Below are positions 8,581-17,139 of a stretch of 64,000 nucleotides of DNA, in pieces. The stretch is from NCBI GenBank assembly GCA_963731125.1, contig CAVSVP010000013.1:310001-374000 (forward strand), in the 5' to 3' direction. Made by a program: the position numbers and the translations under genes. The notes beneath the pieces are model-generated. The model saw only the letters and a list, made by a program, of their open reading frames with translations, was not told where the DNA came from and searched no databases. Source of the DNA: CAVSVP01 sp963731125. GTDB taxonomy: Bacteria; Pseudomonadota; Gammaproteobacteria; Competibacterales; Competibacteraceae. Position 1 is the first letter of the stretch. Every line of letters starts with the position of its first letter.

Positions 8581-9266
8581 AAGGATAATGAACTGATGGG
8601 TTAGACGCCACCGAATTAGTGTTAACCGTTTATAGTTTGTGTCATATGACTTCATACTTTCTTTATGGGATTGGAGGGACTAAAGTTGCTCATCAACGAT
8701 GCGTTCTAAAGGGTTTTCTTCGGCTTCGGGAAAACCACTTTCATTGGCTCGAAGAGCGAAGTCATCGAATTGCTCGCGGTTGTCATCTTCCTCATCTTCC
8801 TGCCAGTATTGATCTTCCTGGTCTCTGACTTTCTGGATAAGTCCTTGACAAACAGCCGGAGTGACTTGGTCAAAACCGGCGTCAAGATGGCGCTTGAGGC
8901 CGGCCATCGTGTAATCACAGCGCGCCGCACAGTATGCTTTGGTGATCGCCCAGCAGGTTTCAATCGGTTGTAACTCCGGATGATAAGGGGGCGTGCGAAT
9001 GATGGTGTGGCCTTCCGCTTCCGCCATCAGATCCAGCATGAGCTTGGGCTCTGGGCACCGTTGTTGGCATCGCTGATACAATTCGGGTTTGAGCATATCG
9101 TCCCGGTAGTCATCGGGGTGATGGGCTTTCAACCAGTGCTGCAACTGTACTTTGGTAGTTTTCGGCGTCGGGAACGCATCCTCCGCTACGTCATTATGAT
9201 AAGACGCGTTGTCCATCAAAATGAGCGACTGCGGTGGGATATTCGGCAGCAACTGCTCAGTAAACC

Positions 9267-10724
9267 CAATACCGTTCAATGGGCTTGCCAAATGAAAAGC
9301 CTCCAGTCAGGATAGGTTTGCCAAAACTCAAACCTGATCAGGAGGCTACGGTGATCGACCTTCGCCAAGAGACTGACGCGTGGACGTCTTTGCCGACGCG
9401 TGATCGACTCCGCGCTTTGCAAGCTATCATTCCCCGTGCGCAGGGGGAAGAGGGGCTGGCACAAACCGGCCAAGAGGGGGCGGTGTGTAAACGTCTGCCG
9501 GGGTGGTTCATGGGGTGGTTCATGATTGCGCTGGGGCTGTGTGGTCGGGACAGCTATCGGCAGATTTTTCGCTGGTTGCACCCGTTTCGCCCGGGTGGCG
9601 TACCGGGGCGCTCGACCGTGTGCGAAGCGCGCAAGCGGCGGGGCATTGGACCGCTGCGGGTGCTGGCCGAGCGGGCGATCCGCCGGTTGGGTCGAGCGGA
9701 GACGCCCGGGGCTTTTTACCGGGGAATGCGCCCGATGGCCTGGGACGGCGTTGTGCTGGATGTGGCCGATACCGAGGCTAATGAGCGCGCCTTCGGCCGA
9801 CCCGGCAGTGGCCGCGCCCCCGGGGCTTTTCCCCAGGGGCGGCTGTTGGCCCTGTGCGAAACTGGCCGCCAGGTCTTGTGGCGCCGGTGGCTCAAACCGC
9901 TGAAGCACGGCGAGGCGAGCAGGGCTCGCTACCTTTTGCGGTCGCTGCAACCGGACATGCGGCGGCTGTGGGACCGCAATTTTCTGAACTATGCCAGTGT
10001 CTCGGCGGTGCGCGCGCGCGAGGCTCACCGGTTGGCGCGTATCACGTCCAACCGCATCTTCGAGCCGATTGAGGTCTTGGCTGATGGCGCCTCCCTGGCC
10101 CAGCGCTACCACCACGGCGCCGATCGGCGCCGCGCTCGCCACGGGATCATGGTGCGGATCATCGCGTCCACGCTCGCCGATCCAACTCGCTCGGGCGCGG
10201 GTGAGCGGCATCGGTTGCTGACGACGCGGCTCGACGCCGCGCTCGCTCCCGCCACCCCCCGGGTCTGTCTCTATCACGAGCGCTGGGAGGAAGAACTGAC
10301 GCTTGATGAACTCAAACCCCATCAGCGCGAACGCCCGGTGCTGCGCCGCCAACCCCCGGCCGGGGTGGTGCAGGAAGTCTACGGGCTGCTCCTGGCCCAT
10401 GTCCTGGTGCGGGTGCTGATGGATGATGCCGCCGCTACGCAGAACCTGGACCCGCGCCGACTGTCGTTTACTGCTACGCTCAAAATCCTGCGGTGTCGTC
10501 TGCCTGAGTGCCCATCCAGTCAGCGCGGGAGCCAGCGCTGGTACCGCCGGCTGGTGCAGGAGGTGGCCGAGGCGGTCATCGCACTGCGGCGCAACCGTAT
10601 CAATCCCCGCGTCATCAAACGCAAAATGCGCAAATGGTACAAGAAAAGGCCTATCCATCGTCGTCCTCCTCAACCCACGAAACCTTTTGAGCAGGCCATC
10701 GTGATGGGCCATTGAACGGTATTG
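9267..10724 (+). mobile_element. IS4-family insertion sequence, complete, 1458 bp, nested in IS630-like element B
   Basis: Perfect 16-bp inverted ends CAATACCGTTCAATGG lie at 9267-9282 and, as the complement, at 10709-10724. A 10-bp target duplication TCAGTAAACC lies at 9257-9266 and 10725-10734. Duplications of 10 bp or more are typical of the IS4 family. It is inserted inside the element B transposase gene. Confidence 0.95.
9279..10715 (+). CDS. IS4-family transposase
   Basis: This protein of up to 478 aa has an N-terminal IS4-type region and a DDE core: LDVADTEAN carries the first Asp and DRNFLNY the second. The C-terminal motif YHERWEEELTLDELK matches Y-x2-R-x3-E-x6-K exactly, the YREK signature of IS4 transposases. 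The first ATG lies within the inverted repeat; a start at the GTG near 9350 is equally possible. The frame is intact to its stop inside the right end. Confidence 0.92.
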   Translation: MGLPNEKPPVRIGLPKLKPDQEATVIDLRQETDAWTSLPTRDRLRALQAIIPRAQGEEGLAQTGQEGAVCKRLPGWFMGWFMIALGLCGRDSYRQIFRWLHPFRPGGVPGRSTVCEARKRRGIGPLRVLAERAIRRLGRAETPGAFYRGMRPMAWDGVVLDVADTEANERAFGRPGSGRAPGAFPQGRLLALCETGRQVLWRRWLKPLKHGEASRARYLLRSLQPDMRRLWDRNFLNYASVSAVRAREAHRLARITSNRIFEPIEVLADGASLAQRYHHGADRRRARHGIMVRIIASTLADPTRSGAGERHRLLTTRLDAALAPATPRVCLYHERWEEELTLDELKPHQRERPVLRRQPPAGVVQEVYGLLLAHVLVRVLMDDAAATQNLDPRRLSFTATLKILRCRLPECPSSQRGSQRWYRRLVQEVAEAVIALRRNRINPRVIKRKMRKWYKKRPIHRRPPQPTKPFEQAIVMGH

Positions 10725-11590
10725 TCAGTAAACCACTTCGCGAAGTTGGTGCTGTTCATTTGACCATGATAGTCGCCCGTGCGCTGTTTGGCTTGAAACA
10801 CCAGTTTGGCCTTGGGAACCCAGCCGTCGGGGGTAATGGCATGCATAATGATCAAGCGAGGCCCTTTCCCGGCCGGTTTGTTGACCCACGCCCCATCCGC
10901 TTCGAAATACCAGGTATTGTCTTTCGAGTGATTGACGTTGAGATAGGTTTCATCCAGATAGACTTCCGGCCGATAGGTGCCCCCGTCCGGGTGACGGTTG
11001 GCGCGTTTTCGGCGCAGGTACTCGCGTCGAGCGATGATAACGTAATCCCGTTCTTTCAACGTGCTGCGCCTTTTCGAAGTGCCATGGACAAACCCCATGC
11101 GTTTCAACGTCCGCCAAAGTGTCTTGATAGGAATATCGACCTGTCCACACGCCTGGTGTAACCAGCCACGCAGCGTGCGAACACTGACATACCCCCACCC
11201 CGGTTTACTTCTCGCACCCGTTGGCGAATCCTCGTCTCTAGGGCACTACCGATACGGTAAGATGGCTTACCCCGAAGCGTCGGCCTGGGGGCACTCACCT
11301 GTCCTGTCCTGTGATACGCAGCCAGAACGATCTTCACCGTCGACAGTCCGACTTGTAACCCTTTAGCTACGCGAGCGGCGGGGTTACGAGTAGAAACGCT
11401 GGATTGAGTCGCTCGTTCTTCGTCGTAAGAGTGTTTCAGCCGAACGATAAACTCCTTTTGCTCGGCCGTGTATGCTTTACCTTGAGACGGCATGGGTCTG
11501 CTCCGTCAAATAATTCCAAAAATGCCGTCAGAAACAATAAAAAACAAGTAATTTTTGGTATGAAGTCATATGACACAAACTATAGTTATT

Positions 11591-11718
11591 ACCCTCGGTT
11601 CGGTCATTTGATGTAAGCCGTTGATTTATAATGAGCATGATTTGTGCAATTGCATATTTCATGCACAGCGTAAGGCGCTGAATCTTCAGAACTTCAAAAA
11701 AATGAGCGAACCGTGAGT
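11591..11718. mobile_element. MITE, 128 bp, with ends of the IS1634-like element
   Basis: The left end is ACCCTCGGTTCGGTCATTT and the right end, on the complement, is ACTCACGGTTCGCTCATTTT. TATT occurs directly outside both ends (11587-11590 and 11719-11722), a 4-bp target duplication like that of the full element at 3947-5754. There is no coding capacity. It lies only 8 bp from the right end of IS630-like element B. Confidence 0.82.
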
Positions 11719-11861
11719 TATTAATGGAGAGTCTCTTTTTCTTTAGACAGAAACGAATTGCGCTGGATCAAAAAAAACTATAAGTTTTCTTTATCTTAGA
11801 AAGTTAAAATAAGAGTACGCTAAAATAATCCTTATTTAAAAAGATCTGTAGGAGCTAAAAC

Positions 11862-12212
11862 ATGCCTTTATTCAAACTTCAAATATCGGCTGATATAACA
11901 GATGAAAAGAAAAAACAGGAATTACTGATGGCTTTGTCAAAGATTGCGTCTGAATGCACCGAAAAACCCGAACATTATGTGATGGCTATAGTAGAAACAA
12001 CATCTATTATCATGTCCGGTACACATGCAGCTGCCGCTTTTGCTGAGGTACGCAGCATTGGGGGACTCAATAAAAATGTAACCCAACAGATCTCCCATAA
12101 GCTTTGTGCCTTACTACAAGAAGCATTCGGCATTACACCAGATAGAACTTATATTAATTTTACTAACGTAACCGCTGAGAACTGGGGCTGGAAGGGTGGC
12201 ACTTTTGTATAA
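11862..12212 (+). CDS. MIF-like protein (tautomerase superfamily)
   Basis: This 116-aa protein is full length for the macrophage migration inhibitory factor family. After removal of the initiator Met the N-terminal residue would be Pro (MPLF), the catalytic base of the tautomerase superfamily. The C-terminal stretch with TYINFTNVTAENWGWKGGTF matches MIF-type sequences. GTAGGAG precedes the ATG by 7 bp. It stands alone between a MITE and an insertion element. Bacterial MIF homologues are often phenylpyruvate or dopachrome tautomerases; the substrate here cannot be inferred. No signal peptide is seen. Confidence 0.88.
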   Translation: MPLFKLQISADITDEKKKQELLMALSKIASECTEKPEHYVMAIVETTSIIMSGTHAAAAFAEVRSIGGLNKNVTQQISHKLCALLQEAFGITPDRTYINFTNVTAENWGWKGGTFV

Positions 12213-12218
12213 ACGTAA

Positions 12219-13940
12219 CTCGACTTTTGCAGGGCTGTAAAACAAGTAAAATCAGTGGGTTTCTATCAGGGAAAGGGCAAACGCTCCCCCTGCCCCGGCT
12301 TGAAATGCTCCAAGCCAGGCTCATTCATCACCTTGAAAAGCAGAGCGGCGGGTCCTCAATACGCAAACACGGCAACGAGGGGTTCGATCACCTCTGACAG
12401 CGTCTGACCTTGGGAGAGCCCAGTGGCAATGAAAATCGCCAAGGTCCACAGCGCTTGTGCCTGGGTATTGCGACGCCAACTTCCTGCCGAACCATCCAGC
12501 TGAGTCTGGACATGGCGTTGGAGCTTGTGAAGTAGGGATGCATCGTGTTGAGCAGCACGCAGTAGGCTATAAGTGACGGCGACAAGAGCGACATGCCAGG
12601 ATATCGCCTCGAAGTCCCGCACTTGATACTGATCCAGCCCATCCGCTTTGCCTTCTTCGTGATAGACTTCAACGGGCCAGCGATGACGTCGGATGCGGGC
12701 GATCCCCCCGGCTTGCCACTTCAGCTGGTTGGAGATGAAGTAGGAAACGGTATCCGAGAGATCGGCCTGGCGATGATTGATGACCAAACGGTGCTTGCCA
12801 AAGTTATGAATGTGATGGGTTTTACAGTAGCTGTAGTAGGTCTCTTGGTCTCCTTTGTAGGGGATTGACAGTTTGCGAAAGAGTGGTTTGCCTCCCTTTT
12901 TGAGGACTTGATGCTGTTCCTGTTGCAGATGAGCATCAAAGGCCTCTACTCGTTGTGACTGGTGGGGCAACACGACGAGATCATCACCGGCCAGCGTTCC
13001 CACATACGGAACCTTGAGGGTCTTGGCTAAAAATCGACAAAAGGCGGGCTGGGTATACCAATTGTCAAAGGTGACCGGGAACGTATCTTGCGCATGCGTG
13101 GTGAAGAACTCGGTCAGCAGCTGTTGGGCTAACATCAACTTACTTTGATAGAGCTTGGCGACCTCGGGCTTATGCTGATGACGCCGCCACAGACCCAGCA
13201 CATATTGTCGCCATTTTCTCGGTTCGCTGTCTTTAAGGCGATATTTGCTCTGGCGGATGCTCACCCCGGCAGCGAGGAGCCCTGTTTCGAGGGTATCCAA
13301 CTCGGCCGGCTCCCACAGACAGCAGTTGATCGGATAATCGGTGAGATCATCACTGTAGTGAAGATTCACCAGATGGTGAGCCCAGACATAACACTCATGG
13401 GTCGAATCGTAAAGGTAGGCAATCTTGTCAAAGTGTTTGCCGTAGTGGGTCAACAAGGTATCGTCGAGACTGAGTACACCTTTTGGCTTCATCTCGGTCC
13501 CTGGTAGACTTTGCAATAAGGCCAGACGAGCTTGGTGCAACGCGTCCACGAAAAACGGACTGTCGGTCAAGAGACGATTGAGGCTACTCTGGTTACGCAC
13601 ATCGACAACGAAGAGCCGATTAATGCCGTCGACGGTTTTGTTTTCCGAGACGATTAAGCCACTGAGATACCGCTGAAATTGTTGAAACGCTTTGGGCGAA
13701 AACACGGACTCGAAAAAGGGCGCATAGTGCTGCACAATATCGGGAACTTCAATGAGCGGTAGCATATCTCCACCTCCAGAAACGATAAGGGGAGGGTCTA
13801 AAGATATTCTACCGTGTTGAGCTTCTCGAAGACTTCGGCAATAAGACACGCCATATAGCCCATGTCGTCTCAAGATATTCTACCGGGCTGAGCCCCTCGA
13901 AGGAGGGGAAAATTGATCTCAGATCACTGCAAAAGTCGAG
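12219..13940 (-). mobile_element. DDE-type insertion sequence, complete, 1722 bp
   Basis: Inverted ends CTCGACTTTTGCAG lie at 12219-12232 and, as the complement, at 13927-13940. A 6-bp target duplication ACGTAA lies at 12213-12218 and 13941-13946. The element inserted immediately after the stop codon of the MIF-like gene and immediately beyond the terminator of pckG, so it disrupts neither gene. Confidence 0.9.
12356..13765 (-). CDS. DDE-type transposase (IS4/IS701 superfamily, subgroup uncertain)
   Basis: This is a 469-aa transposase. Catalytic acids are plausible in VLSLDDTLLTHYG, VTFDNWYTQPAF and RWPVEVYHEEGKADGLDQYQVRD. The start at 13765 is chosen because GGAGGTGGAGAT lies just upstream. 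An upstream in-frame ATG at 13873 would add 36 residues with no obvious family match. The YQVRDFEAISWH block is common in RNase H-like transposases of the IS4 and IS701 clans. I could not place it in one family from motifs alone. Confidence 0.85.
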   Translation of the reverse strand: MLPLIEVPDIVQHYAPFFESVFSPKAFQQFQRYLSGLIVSENKTVDGINRLFVVDVRNQSSLNRLLTDSPFFVDALHQARLALLQSLPGTEMKPKGVLSLDDTLLTHYGKHFDKIAYLYDSTHECYVWAHHLVNLHYSDDLTDYPINCCLWEPAELDTLETGLLAAGVSIRQSKYRLKDSEPRKWRQYVLGLWRRHQHKPEVAKLYQSKLMLAQQLLTEFFTTHAQDTFPVTFDNWYTQPAFCRFLAKTLKVPYVGTLAGDDLVVLPHQSQRVEAFDAHLQQEQHQVLKKGGKPLFRKLSIPYKGDQETYYSYCKTHHIHNFGKHRLVINHRQADLSDTVSYFISNQLKWQAGGIARIRRHRWPVEVYHEEGKADGLDQYQVRDFEAISWHVALVAVTYSLLRAAQHDASLLHKLQRHVQTQLDGSAGSWRRNTQAQALWTLAIFIATGLSQGQTLSEVIEPLVAVFAY

Positions 13941-13952
13941 ACGTAAGTGGTT

Positions 13953-13983
13953 AAAAAATCCCGCCGCCGCTGGCGGCGGGATT
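13953..13983 (-). terminator. Rho-independent terminator of pckG
   Basis: On the minus strand a strong G+C stem (TCCCGCCGCC pairing with GGCGGCGGGA, 3-nt loop) is followed by six T. It begins about 9 bp after the pckG stop codon. The insertion element starts just past it. Confidence 0.92.
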
Positions 13984-13991
13984 GATCGCCT

Positions 13992-15860
13992 TTAAGGAAG
14001 TCGCCAACGGTCCGGCGAACGCCACAAATTAGCCAGCAGCAGCTCCCGTTGGAGCACGAACTCTTTGGGCAAGCGATCGTAAAGTTGAACGAACAGCTCC
14101 TCGTGAAACACGAGTTCTTTGATCCACGTTTCGCGATCGACCGACATTAATTCGGTATATTTTTCCTGCGAAAAGCTTTCTAGCCCTTCCCAAGAAAGCT
14201 CACTATAGGGTGGCATCCAGCCAAGGGGACTTTCGATAGCGCCTCCCCGTCCGTGGGTACGGTCTAAAATCCACTTTAGAACCCGCATATTTTCTCCAAA
14301 GCCCGGCCACAAAAACTTGCCGTTGGCATCTTTGCGGAACCAATTTACGCAGAAAACGCGCGGCGGATTATATAAACGATGACCCACTCCCAACCAATGG
14401 TCAAAGTAGTCAGCAATATTGTAACCACAGAACGGCAGCATTGCCATCGGGTCACGCCGTACCTGTCCTTGCGCTCCCGCGGCAGCAGCGGTGGTTTCGG
14501 AACCTAGGGTAGCGGCCATATAAACGCTATGAGTCCAATTGGTCGCTTGCACCACTAGGGGTATGGTCGTGCTACGACGTCCACCGAAAATGAAGGCGCT
14601 AATGGGCACACCATCAGGATTTTCCCACTCCGGATCAATAGACGGACACTGCGAGGCAGGGGCAGTAAACCGCGAGTTAGGATGAGCAGCCACTCGACCA
14701 CAGTCGGGCGTCCAAGGGTTACCCTTCCAATCAATCAACTCCGGCGGTGGGGTGTCTGTCATATCTTCCCACCACACGTCGCCATCCGGCGTCATGGCGA
14801 CATTGGTGAAAATGCAATTGGCTTTTAGCGTAGCCATAGCGTTAGGATTGGATTTCTCGGAGGTGCCAGGCGCCACGCCGAAAAAACCCGCCTCTGGATT
14901 GATAGCATAAAGTCGACCGTCGGGACCGGGTTTCAGCCAGGCGATATCGTCACCCACGGTAGTAACCTTCCAGCCCTTGAACGCATCAGGCGGAATTAAC
15001 ATAGCAAAGTTGGTCTTACCGCAGGCGCTGGGAAAAGCTCCCGCCACAAATGTCTTCTCCCCTGCCGGAGACTCTACGCCGAGAATCAACATGTGTTCGG
15101 CCAACCAGCCCTGATCCCGACCCATACTGGAAGCGATACGCAGGGCAAAGCATTTCTTGCCTAACAAGGCATTGCCGCCATAACCGCTGCCAAAGGACCA
15201 GATCGCGTTTTCTTCCGGAAAATGAACGATGTATTTTTCCGAATTACAGGGCCAGGGAACATCTTTCTGACCGGACTCAAGCGGTGCTCCCACTGAGTGC
15301 AAGCAGGGCACAAAGTCGCCATCTTCGCCAAGAACATCTAATGCAGCTTTCCCCATGCGCGTCATGATGCGCATATTAGCCGCCACATAGGGGGAATCGC
15401 TGATTTCAACACCGATATGTGAGATTGGCGAACCCAGCGGCCCCATACTGAAGGGAATCACGTACATCGTACGCCCGCGCATGCAGCCGTCAAACAGCTT
15501 GAGCAAAGTTGCCTTCATCTCTGCCGGATGCACCCAGTTATTAGTGGGACCGGCATCGTGCTTATGGACACTGCAGATAAAAGTACGGTCTTCTACCCGA
15601 GCCACATCACTGGGATCAGATAATGCTAGATAACTATTGGGACGCTTATCCTCATTGAGTTTTTTCAGAGTGCCGGATTGCACCATCTCAGCGCACAGCC
15701 GATCATATTCTTCTTGCGAACCTTCGCACCAATAAATGTTTTCCGGTTGGGTGAGCGCAGCAACTTCGGCCACCCATTCACGAAGCTTTTTGTTCTTCAC
15801 ATAGTCTGGGTAAACCGGCTCTACCCTCGCCACTTGTTTCACGTTTGACTGATAAGTCAT
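13992..15860 (-). CDS. pckG: Phosphoenolpyruvate carboxykinase (GTP)
   Basis: This 622-aa enzyme converts oxaloacetate and GTP to phosphoenolpyruvate, CO2 and GDP in gluconeogenesis. The length matches the GTP-dependent class, not the roughly 540-aa ATP class. The P-loop FPSACGKTN at residues 276-284, with Cys280, is the class signature, and the metal- and PEP-binding regions (HKHDAGPTNNW, MRGRTMYVIPFSMGP) are in place. A GAGCGGCCCTT tract lies upstream of the ATG. A strong terminator follows the stop. The leader is unusually long and holds a MITE and a probable c-di-GMP-I riboswitch, suggesting second-messenger control (inference). Confidence 0.96.
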   Translation of the reverse strand: MTYQSNVKQVARVEPVYPDYVKNKKLREWVAEVAALTQPENIYWCEGSQEEYDRLCAEMVQSGTLKKLNEDKRPNSYLALSDPSDVARVEDRTFICSVHKHDAGPTNNWVHPAEMKATLLKLFDGCMRGRTMYVIPFSMGPLGSPISHIGVEISDSPYVAANMRIMTRMGKAALDVLGEDGDFVPCLHSVGAPLESGQKDVPWPCNSEKYIVHFPEENAIWSFGSGYGGNALLGKKCFALRIASSMGRDQGWLAEHMLILGVESPAGEKTFVAGAFPSACGKTNFAMLIPPDAFKGWKVTTVGDDIAWLKPGPDGRLYAINPEAGFFGVAPGTSEKSNPNAMATLKANCIFTNVAMTPDGDVWWEDMTDTPPPELIDWKGNPWTPDCGRVAAHPNSRFTAPASQCPSIDPEWENPDGVPISAFIFGGRRSTTIPLVVQATNWTHSVYMAATLGSETTAAAAGAQGQVRRDPMAMLPFCGYNIADYFDHWLGVGHRLYNPPRVFCVNWFRKDANGKFLWPGFGENMRVLKWILDRTHGRGGAIESPLGWMPPYSELSWEGLESFSQEKYTELMSVDRETWIKELVFHEELFVQLYDRLPKEFVLQRELLLANLWRSPDRWRLP

Positions 15861-15910
15861 AAGGGCCGCTCCAACTGATAGAAGAAAATTTTAAGTTTTG
15901 TCAGATTAAC

Positions 15911-16015
15911 TATAGCTTGTACCGCATGACTTCACACTAAAATAGATGACTAACGTCCTGTAAAAAGGGTCTTTTTCTCGAAAAAGAATCGCAAAGTCAT
16001 ATGGTACAAGCCATA
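15911..16015. mobile_element. MITE, about 105 bp, with IS630-like ends
   Basis: The left end TAGCTTGTACCGCATGACTT (from 15913) and the complement of the right end (TATGGCTTGTACCATATGACTT) form an imperfect terminal inverted repeat, with TA dinucleotides at the outer edges. About 19 of the first 25 positions match the end of IS630-like element B. There is no coding capacity. It lies in the leader of pckG, between the riboswitch and the start codon. Confidence 0.75.
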
Positions 16016-16040
16016 GCTCAGTACCCTTAAAAATCCTCTT

Positions 16041-16076
16041 CTTAAAAGAATCCGTCTTCAAACAATTCTTTTAAGC
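16041..16076. repeat. 11-bp perfect inverted repeat in the pckG leader
   Basis: CTTAAAAGAAT and ATTCTTTTAAG are separated by about 13 bp, forming an A+T-rich hairpin on either strand. On the minus strand it lies between the riboswitch and the MITE. It lacks a clean U-tract directly after the stem, so a terminator call is not supported. Confidence 0.5.
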
Positions 16077-16311
16077 TAATCATCGACACTCATTTAAAGA
16101 GGATGCGGGGTACGATGCTTAACATAGATAAGATTTTACAGTTCATTAGCAGGCTCTCTGCCTACCTTGACTGCAAGTCATTCAGCGGTTAATAAATTCA
16201 GGAATTAGTCTAGGACTTGACGATCAACGTATTGGTAAGCACCTCCTTACGGTTTATGTCCGGCCGCCGCTAATCATGCTTGTTTAGCTTTAGCGTATTG
16301 AAACCTTTCAT

Positions 16312-16357
16312 AAAAAAACCGAACTACCCTTAGCGAGTTTTACGACCTCGCATTCGG
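16312..16357 (-). terminator. Putative riboswitch expression platform (terminator)
   Basis: On the minus strand CCGAA (16357-16353) can pair with TTCGG (16323-16319), enclosing an inner GCGAG/CTCGC stem, and is followed by seven T (16318-16312). The CCGAA strand overlaps the 3' side of the aptamer closing helix, so the two structures would compete. This suggests that ligand binding favours read-through, but the direction of control is inferred. Confidence 0.55.
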
Positions 16358-16444
16358 CAGTCCGGCTATCCTAACGCTCCTTAAAACATAAGGACCCGTG
16401 ACTTTCCGCCCCTATTTCACAATAGGTTTGGCTTTAATCGCCGG
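16353..16444 (-). promoter_or_regulatory. Probable c-di-GMP-I (GEMM-I) riboswitch aptamer
   Basis: Read on the minus strand: GCCAAACC, then a stem CCTATT/AATAGG closed by a GTGA (GNRA) tetraloop, then GCGGAAAGTCACGGGTCC, a second hairpin (TCCTTA/TAAGGA), and GATAGCCGGACTGCCG. The order and several sub-motifs follow the GEMM-I consensus (CAAACC, GNRA loop, ACGCAAAGYYACGGG, AGCCGGNYUGCCG). A closing helix CGGC/GCCG is available. Two positions differ from the usual GACGCAAAGC core. The next gene on this strand is pckG, about 490 bp downstream. Confidence 0.65.
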
Positions 16445-16475
16445 GTAATCGATTTGCTTTGATTACCCTTTTCTA
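16443..16475 (+). terminator. Rho-independent terminator-like hairpin, plus strand
   Basis: GGGTAATC (16443-16450) pairs perfectly with GATTACCC (16461-16468) and is followed by TTTTCTATTT. No plus-strand gene was recognised upstream. On the minus strand it forms the 5' edge of the riboswitch transcript and may insulate it. Confidence 0.5.
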
Positions 16476-17139
16476 TTTAACAGTATCGGTAAGATCACTC
16501 CCCCCTCTGCAGGCGGGGCAATTCCACTCATGTGTAACTGCCTTTGCCTATTACACGGGATTTACTAAAAAAATTTCCATTTATTTGTCAATTGTTTTTT
16601 ATAACACAAATCAATGCTACAGAAAACATAGCTTTTTACTCAAGAATTTACTTTTGGTGTCTCACGATAGGTGTTGATAGGATGATTAGAGCTTGGCTGC
16701 GCCTACATGGTTCTAAAACGGCGACACTGACAACATGACATATCCTGGCGGTCATCGTTGAGTTGTGGCACCGCAAGACGCTGGACGCAGACGTGCCACG
16801 AATACGCCGCCGTCTCGACACTATTGGCCAAGCCCGCAATACGGTCATAGATGCACACGGCAACACCTTAAAAACAGTAGGTCACAAAAGTCCGAGCCGA
16901 GACAGTATACTGTTAGCCACTATCACGGATATAGATCTGGAAGTTATCCTCAAGACACGCCGTTAATACATCCCTATAATATAAGCTCGACTGCGGTATC
17001 CATGCCGCAGTCGGTCTTGATAACAGCTTCCAGATCTATCCAGATCTATAATGTATGCTCCAAGCATCAGTCAAAGACAACTTAGCATATTCCGACTTAT
17101 TTATCCTATGACTGATTCCCTAAAAAAACCTGGAAATCA
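16476..17139. other. Intergenic region upstream of the GH31 gene, no confident gene
   Basis: Short frames exist, for example about 16742-16966 on the plus strand ending in DIDLEVILKTRR, but none has a family match or a clear ribosome-binding site. A perfect 8-bp hairpin GACTGCGG/CCGCAGTC lies at 16989-17012 without a T-tract. The region may contain the promoter for the GH31 gene and remnants of a decayed gene. Confidence 0.45.

Larger units (their letters stand above)
8680..11493 (-). pseudogene. IS630-like transposase (element B), frameshifted and interrupted
   Basis: The N-terminal part starts at 11493 with a helix-turn-helix region. The frame is lost in a run of C (plus strand) at about 11191-11202. 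A second frame then continues through RGWLHQACGQVDIP and the YLDETYLNVNHS block. The IS4-type element splits the gene between 10725 and 9266. The C-terminal part 9256-8680 carries LILMDNASYHND and PPYHPELQPIETCWA, the IS630 catalytic blocks. Its protein is related to the element A transposase but has a different acidic C-terminus. Two independent lesions make it inactive. Confidence 0.87.
8633..11582 (-). mobile_element. IS630-like insertion sequence B, interrupted by an IS4-type element
   Basis: The inverted ends share TAGTTTGTGTCATATGACTT (8633 onward) with the complement ending at 11582. TA flanks both ends (8631-8632 and 11583-11584). Excluding the insertion at 9267-10724, the element would be about 1.48 kb. 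Its ends resemble but are not identical to those of element A. The MITE at 15911-16015 carries related ends. Confidence 0.85.

Noticed and set aside
9276..10712. 478-codon minus-strand frame opposite the IS4-type transposase
   Set aside because: The plus-strand frame carries the exact YREK motif; the minus-strand product is Pro/Arg/His-rich with no family features.
13201..13230. CTCGGTTCGCTG as another MITE end
   Set aside because: It is inside a transposase coding sequence, matches only about 10 bp and has no partner end or duplication.
16742..16966. Short plus-strand frame ending in DIDLEVILKTRR
   Set aside because: There is no family match, no clear ribosome-binding site and only a GTG start; it could be a gene remnant but cannot be supported.
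16989..17012. Perfect 8-bp hairpin as a terminator
   Set aside because: No T-tract follows and no upstream plus-strand gene is supported.
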